In this document: positions 5,609 to 8,698 of the stretch, one piece after another
Layout: each line of letters begins with the position of its first letter
Position numbering within the stretch: the first letter of the stretch is position 1
Assembly: GCA_035527255.1 (NCBI GenBank)
Contig: DATLAW010000115.1
Coordinates: 1-8,698 of the forward strand
Source of the DNA: Thermohalobaculum sp035527255
GTDB lineage: Bacteria > Pseudomonadota > Alphaproteobacteria > Rhodobacterales > Rhodobacteraceae
Length of the DNA: 8,698 bases
Direction of reading: 5' to 3'
Translations under genes and position numbers: made by a program
The notes under the pieces: generated by a model
The model's database searches: none
What the model was told of the DNA's origin: nothing
Seen by the model: only the letters and a program-made list of their open reading frames with translations

Positions 5609-6645
5609 TCGGCAAACCTCCCGTGATAATCGCCGCGCCCCAGCGTTCGGGTTATGCCACCGGGCCACATGGTCAATGAGATCGCCGCAGTGCCCGGTAT
5701 GCTGTCTGGCTCCAACCGCAACCAGGCCAGTGGCGTCCCCGATGTGGCGTCCGCGCCAGCCGTCTCCAGCGCGGCGGCGATCCGATGCTGCGTCGCAGTG
5801 GGAAAATACTGCCATGAAATCGAGTGCATCAGCACCCGTCCGACCCTTTGGCGCGGCGCCGCGGCCAGCCGGGCCTCAACCCAATCGGCGGCCTCCGCGT
5901 GGTCTATGATCACCGGGTGGGCGGCGGCATGGGCAATCGCCGCCGCCGTCCGCTCCAGCCGCAGCGCCTGATCGGGCCATATATAGGAGAGCACCCGCTC
6001 CCGCGCGGCGATATCCGCCGGGTCAATCGGAGCAAGGTCGGCACCGCAGCGCGAAGCAATCTTAAGTGCTGCATCCAGCGGCGGCACCGCGCCGCGCCAG
6101 TCACAAGCGACGGTCAGCGGCGCGCCGTCCGGTCCCCAGCGGCGGCCCTGCCCAAAGTCATAGGCGTAGCAATAGGGATGCAGGTACAGCCCGGCACTGG
6201 CGCCGATCTCATGCAGCGCCAGCGGCAACCGGATCGCGGCGGCGATGGTCAGCAGCCCGCCCAGCAGGATACCGGAGCGCGCCACCTCGTTGGTTTGTGG
6301 CGCACTTGCCAGCAGCGCCACCAGATCCTCGTCAAGTTCTGCAATAGCCGCGCGCAAGCCGGCGTCAAGAGCCGCCCCGGTATCAAGGTTTGGTGGATAG
6401 CACCGTGCCAGCTCCGGCGCCCGGCTGGCCCGAACCATTCGGTGCAGCGCGCCGCACAGCCGTAGCGCCAACGCAGATGCCACCGGCTCCAGCGCCCAGT
6501 CCCTGACCGCGCGGCCCAACGCCGTGCTGCCGTCCAAAATTTCGACCAATCGCTCGCAAATTTGCGCGGTTAACGGCGAACCCAGATCGCGGCACACATT
6601 CGCCTGACCGATGAAAGCCTCGCGGATCGGTCCGGCCAATGTCAC
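5593..6645 (-). CDS. DUF2332 family protein
   Basis: A 350-residue soluble protein that I recognise as DUF2332; no biochemical role is known to me. Visible landmarks are AFIGQANVCRDLGSPLTAQI near the N-terminus (10-29), TNEVARS (118-124), EIGASAGL (146-153), YIWPDQ (221-226), VLMHSISWQYFP (271-282), and WPGG (327-330) with GRGDYHGRF (336-344). The EIGASAGL segment is loosely like the glycine motif of SAM-dependent methyltransferases, but this is only a resemblance. As I recall the family, the residue after GL is usually Asn; here it is Tyr154. The start codon is GTG (6645-6643), overlapping the ankyrin stop as GTGA and lacking a clear ribosome site, which suggests translational coupling. Its end overlaps the racemase start. 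Confidence 0.85.
   Translation of the reverse strand: MTLAGPIREAFIGQANVCRDLGSPLTAQICERLVEILDGSTALGRAVRDWALEPVASALALRLCGALHRMVRASRAPELARCYPPNLDTGAALDAGLRAAIAELDEDLVALLASAPQTNEVARSGILLGGLLTIAAAIRLPLALHEIGASAGLYLHPYCYAYDFGQGRRWGPDGAPLTVACDWRGAVPPLDAALKIASRCGADLAPIDPADIAARERVLSYIWPDQALRLERTAAAIAHAAAHPVIIDHAEAADWVEARLAAAPRQRVGRVLMHSISWQYFPTATQHRIAAALETAGADATSGTPLAWLRLEPDSIPGTAAISLTMWPGGITRTLGRGDYHGRFAEWNGA
5617..5622 (-). promoter_or_regulatory. Ribosome binding site favouring the upstream racemase start
   Basis: GGGAGG on the minus strand, inside the end of the DUF2332 gene. It lies eight bases before the ATG at 5608 and twenty before the ATG at 5596, so it favours a start four codons longer than most relatives appear to have. 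Confidence 0.55.
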
Positions 6646-7331
6646 GCGCCACGGGCCCGCAGCAGCGCCGCGATCGCGTCATAGCCGCGCGTTCGCGCAT
6701 GGGCCAGCGGGGTCACCCCGTCATGGTCGGCAAGGTTGGGGTCCGCCCCGGCTTCCAATAGCATGCGAACGATCTCCTGATGCGCCGGGCCACCATCGGA
6801 CAGGATGATCGCCTCCAACAACGCGGTCCAGCCGAGCCGGTTGACATGATCGAGGTCGGTACCCGCGTCGATCAGCAGCCGCGCCACGGCGACAAAGCCG
6901 CGCTCGCAGGCGGGGATCAGCGCGGTGCCGCCATAGCCGTTGGTGCTGGTCAGATCGGCGCCGTGGGCCAGCATCGGCGTCAGGATCTCCAGATAACCCC
7001 GCGCCCCGGCCATCAGATAGGGAGTGTGGTCGATCGAGGCGCCATCGGAGGCATTCACATCGGCCCCGGCCTCAATCAGCACAACCGCCGCCGCAATGTG
7101 ATTACCCTCGGTGGCGCGATGGAGCGCTGTGCGGTTGTTGGCGTCGCGGGCATCGACCAAGGCGCCTTCACTCAATAGCCGTGCAACATCGCCCGCATCA
7201 CCGCGCTGGGCAGCTTTGATCAGGGCCGTGTCCATGTCGTTTGTTCCTTCGGAATGCCCCGCGCCGCCGAGGGCGAGCGCTGCTCCAAGCAGCGCAACGA
7301 GGCAATATCGCCGTGTCTGGCTGAAGATCAT
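6642..7331 (-). CDS. Ankyrin-repeat protein with N-terminal signal peptide
   Basis: A 229-residue protein. Residues 1-26 look like a Sec signal: Arg7-Arg8, then a hydrophobic core YCLVALLGAALALGGAG. About six ankyrin repeats follow (34-63, 67-97, 102-130, 134-164, 167-201, 204-229), with typical TALHRA, GADVNA, GGTALIPACERG and GADPNLADHDGVTPL elements. Ankyrin repeats bind proteins, so the likely role is a scaffold or inhibitor, in the periplasm if the signal is used. An internal in-frame ATG at 7235 (residue 33), immediately before the first repeat, has AGGAA eight bases upstream. The ATG at 7331 has only a weak site, so a cytosolic form is plausible. It is the first gene of an overlapping operon with DUF2332 and racemase genes, and divergent from the quinone reductase gene. 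Confidence 0.85.
   Translation of the reverse strand: MIFSQTRRYCLVALLGAALALGGAGHSEGTNDMDTALIKAAQRGDAGDVARLLSEGALVDARDANNRTALHRATEGNHIAAAVVLIEAGADVNASDGASIDHTPYLMAGARGYLEILTPMLAHGADLTSTNGYGGTALIPACERGFVAVARLLIDAGTDLDHVNRLGWTALLEAIILSDGGPAHQEIVRMLLEAGADPNLADHDGVTPLAHARTRGYDAIAALLRARGA
7244..7248 (-). promoter_or_regulatory. Ribosome binding site for an internal ankyrin start
   Basis: AGGAA (within GAAGGAA, minus strand) lies eight bases before the ATG at 7235. Starting there would omit the whole signal peptide and begin at MDTALIKAAQ, exactly at the first ankyrin repeat. Confidence 0.45.
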
Positions 7332-7428
7332 CCGGCAATCTTAGCAGCGCCGCACCGGTCCGGGCAACGGTCGCGCTTTCACTTGAATGTGCCGGGCATT
7401 CCTCCCAGAACGGCGGGATAAATCAGGC

Positions 7429-7434
7429 GGGAGG
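7429..7434 (+). promoter_or_regulatory. Ribosome binding site choosing the quinone reductase start
   Basis: GGGAGG six bases before the ATG at 7441. Of three closely spaced in-frame ATG codons (7435, 7441, 7450), this spacing favours 7441. Confidence 0.6.
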
Positions 7435-7440
7435 ATGATC

Positions 7441-8400
7441 ATGCGAGCAATGCGGGTACACGAATTGGGAGCCGGGCTGTTGATGGACGATGTGCCCGTG
7501 CCCGAGCCGGGGCCGGGGCAGGTGCGCCTGAAGATCCACGCCTGCGGGGTGAACTTCGCCGACACGCTGATGGTCAAGGGCCGCTATCAGGAGGAACCGC
7601 CACTGCCGTTCGCGCCGGGGATGGAGGTTTGCGGCACCGTCGATGCCCTCGGCGAGGATGTGACCGGCGCCGCGCCGGGCACCCGCGTCATCGCCAGTTG
7701 CGGCGCTGGCGGTTTCGCCGAATACGCCCTCGCACCCGCCCGCGCCTGCGTCCCGATCCCGGATGCCATGAGCGACACCCAGGCCGCCGCCTTCCAGGTC
7801 GCCTATGGCACCTCTCATGTGGCGCTCGGCCACAAGGCGAACCTCCAGCCCGGCGAGCGGCTGCTGGTGCTGGGTGCTGCTGGTGGCGTCGGGTTGACGG
7901 CGGTCGAGATCGGCAAGCTGATGGGGGCCGAGGTAATCGCGGTCGCCCGCGGCGCCGGCCGGCTGGAACAGGCACGGGCAATGGGCGCCGACCATCTGAT
8001 CGATTCGGAAACCGCCGACATTCGTGAGGCGGTCAAGGCGCTGGGCGGTGCCGACGTGGTCTACGACCCGGTCGGCGGCGATCAATGGCAGGCCGCCATC
8101 CGCGCCGCCAACCCGGATGCAAGGCTAATCCCCATCGGTTTTGCCTCCGGCGAGATTCCGCAGATCCCAGCCAACATCCTGCTGGTCAAGAACCTGACCG
8201 TGATCGGCTTCTATTGGGGCGGCTACGCCCGCTTCAAGCCCCAGGTGATCGCCGACAGCATGCGCACCCTGATCGGCTGGTTCGAGGTCGGCCGCATCAA
8301 GCCCCATGTCTCGCACGTCGTGCCGCTGGCCGAGGCAAACCGGGCACTTGAGCTGTTGGAGACCCGCCAGGCGACCGGCAAAGTCGTGGTGACGATCTGA
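7441..8400 (+). CDS. NADPH:quinone oxidoreductase, zinc-free MDR superfamily
   Basis: A 319-residue cytosolic oxidoreductase. The N-terminal GroES-like domain (about 1-125) carries the quinone-reductase signature VNFADTLMVKGRY (37-49). The Rossmann domain (about 126-260) carries the nucleotide-binding motif LVLGAAGGVGLTAVEIGKLM (142-161). The catalytic zinc ligands of alcohol dehydrogenases are absent: GMEVCG (60-65) stands where zinc enzymes have GHE. This is typical of zeta-crystallin-like quinone reductases, which reduce quinones or enals with NADPH. The length is normal. The ATG at 7441 is chosen on ribosome-site spacing; a longer open frame back to 7387 has no such support. It is divergent from the ankyrin operon (109 bases between starts). 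The true substrate is unknown. Confidence 0.92.
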   Translation: MRAMRVHELGAGLLMDDVPVPEPGPGQVRLKIHACGVNFADTLMVKGRYQEEPPLPFAPGMEVCGTVDALGEDVTGAAPGTRVIASCGAGGFAEYALAPARACVPIPDAMSDTQAAAFQVAYGTSHVALGHKANLQPGERLLVLGAAGGVGLTAVEIGKLMGAEVIAVARGAGRLEQARAMGADHLIDSETADIREAVKALGGADVVYDPVGGDQWQAAIRAANPDARLIPIGFASGEIPQIPANILLVKNLTVIGFYWGGYARFKPQVIADSMRTLIGWFEVGRIKPHVSHVVPLAEANRALELLETRQATGKVVVTI

Positions 8401-8525
8401 GGGATTTGGCGCCCCCTACAATGCCGTCTCCATCGGCCGCACAGGGATCGAGACACCCGACCGGACTGGCAACGCCGCCTCGATCGATCGGTGATTAGAG
8501 CGTTTCGATCAAATGCTGAATCTTT

Positions 8526-8557
8526 TGGGATTCCCACTGGCTTGGTTTTGTGATTCA
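8526..8557 (+). repeat. Shared transposase-leader motif, copy 2
   Basis: TGGGATTCCCA (8526-8536), fourteen bases, then TGATTCA (8551-8557). It is the counterpart of the minus-strand copy at 121-90, with identical blocks, spacing and orientation relative to the transposase, although the fourteen intervening bases differ. Confidence 0.55.
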
Positions 8558-8565
8558 TCCTTTTC

Positions 8566-8571
8566 AGGAGG
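8566..8571 (+). promoter_or_regulatory. Ribosome binding site of the right-hand transposase
   Basis: AGGAGG eight bases before the ATG at 8580, a near-ideal site. It decides for this ATG over the next in-frame one at 8586. Confidence 0.65.
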
Positions 8572-8579
8572 ATCTGCCG

Positions 8580-8698
8580 ATGCCCATGCCGCTTTCGCTC
8601 GACATTCGCCGTCGCTTTCATCGCTGCATTGAAGATGGGCTCAGTGGGCGGGAGGCTGCGCGGCGTTTGATGATTTCACCGGCGACGGCCTCTCGTCT
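8580..8698 (+). CDS. IS630-like transposase, N-terminal fragment (runs off the window)
   Basis: Thirty-nine complete codons starting MPMPLSLDIRRRF, with a helix-turn-helix-like segment GLSGREAARRLMISPATASR (residues 20-39). This pattern, P-L-S-x-D-(I/L)-R followed by a helix-turn-helix with REAARR and SPAT, is typical of IS630-family transposase N-termini in alphaproteobacteria, where it binds the element ends. The DDE catalytic domain is not in the window, so intactness is unknown. The assignment rests on a short fragment and could shift to another HTH-bearing transposase family. Confidence 0.65.
   Translation, partial: MPMPLSLDIRRRFHRCIEDGLSGREAARRLMISPATASR

Larger units (their letters stand above)
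8498..8698 (+). mobile_element. Partial IS630-like insertion sequence, transposase-proximal end
   Basis: A transposase N-terminus begins at 8580 and runs off the right edge. Its non-coding leader is richer in A and T than the neighbouring genes. A TA at 8496-8497 followed by GAGCGTTTCGATC is a plausible element tip, because IS630 elements insert at and duplicate TA. The opposite end is outside the window, so the boundary is provisional. The segment 8401-8497, between the quinone reductase gene and this tip, shows no gene that I can support. Confidence 0.45.

Noticed and set aside
137..8497. The whole interval as a composite transposon
   Set aside because: The two bordering elements appear to belong to different families, and the interval contains core genes such as typA, so joint mobilisation is unlikely.
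8421..8498. Small open frame of about 25 codons after the quinone reductase gene
   Set aside because: No ribosome site, no recognisable product, and Pro/Ser/Arg-rich content expected of random GC-rich DNA.

Overview
The window is GC-rich chromosomal DNA that looks like an alphaproteobacterium, most likely Rhodobacterales or a close relative. The basis is the codon usage, the close match of the XRE regulator to the type common in Rhodobacteraceae, and DUF2332, ankyrin and quinone-reductase genes of the kind seen there. This placement is by recognition only; no search was run. No tRNA, rRNA or CRISPR array was seen.

Both edges are mobile DNA. Positions 1-136 hold the inner end of an IS5-type element whose transposase runs off the left edge on the minus strand. 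From about 8498 to the right edge lies the start of a second element with an IS630-like transposase on the plus strand. The two transposase leaders share an unexpected motif, TGGGATTCCCA, 14 unconserved bases, then TGATTCA.

Between the elements are nine complete genes. On the minus strand, reading leftward, zntB-like (CorA/ZntB metal transporter) is followed after 67 bases by typA/bipA (ribosome-associated GTPase), then an XRE-family regulator with its own candidate promoter and a strong terminator-like hairpin. Divergent from zntB is a plus-strand VOC/glyoxalase-fold gene, then a plus-strand lipoprotein with two peptidoglycan-binding repeats. Convergent with that lipoprotein is a tightly packed minus-strand operon: ankyrin-repeat protein, DUF2332 protein, aspartate/glutamate racemase. 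All three reading frames overlap. Divergent from the operon is a plus-strand zinc-free quinone oxidoreductase of the MDR superfamily.

Most of this is ordinary housekeeping and accessory content. The parts worth a second look are: the shared leader motif of the two IS ends; a hairpin covering the TTG start of the IS5-type transposase; two mutually exclusive hairpins between zntB and typA; an ankyrin gene whose internal ATG has the better ribosome binding site and would give a cytosolic form without the signal peptide; and a racemase with a Thr/Cys rather than Cys/Cys active site inside an operon with a protein of unknown function. I see no clear evidence of a wholly new defence or mobile system.
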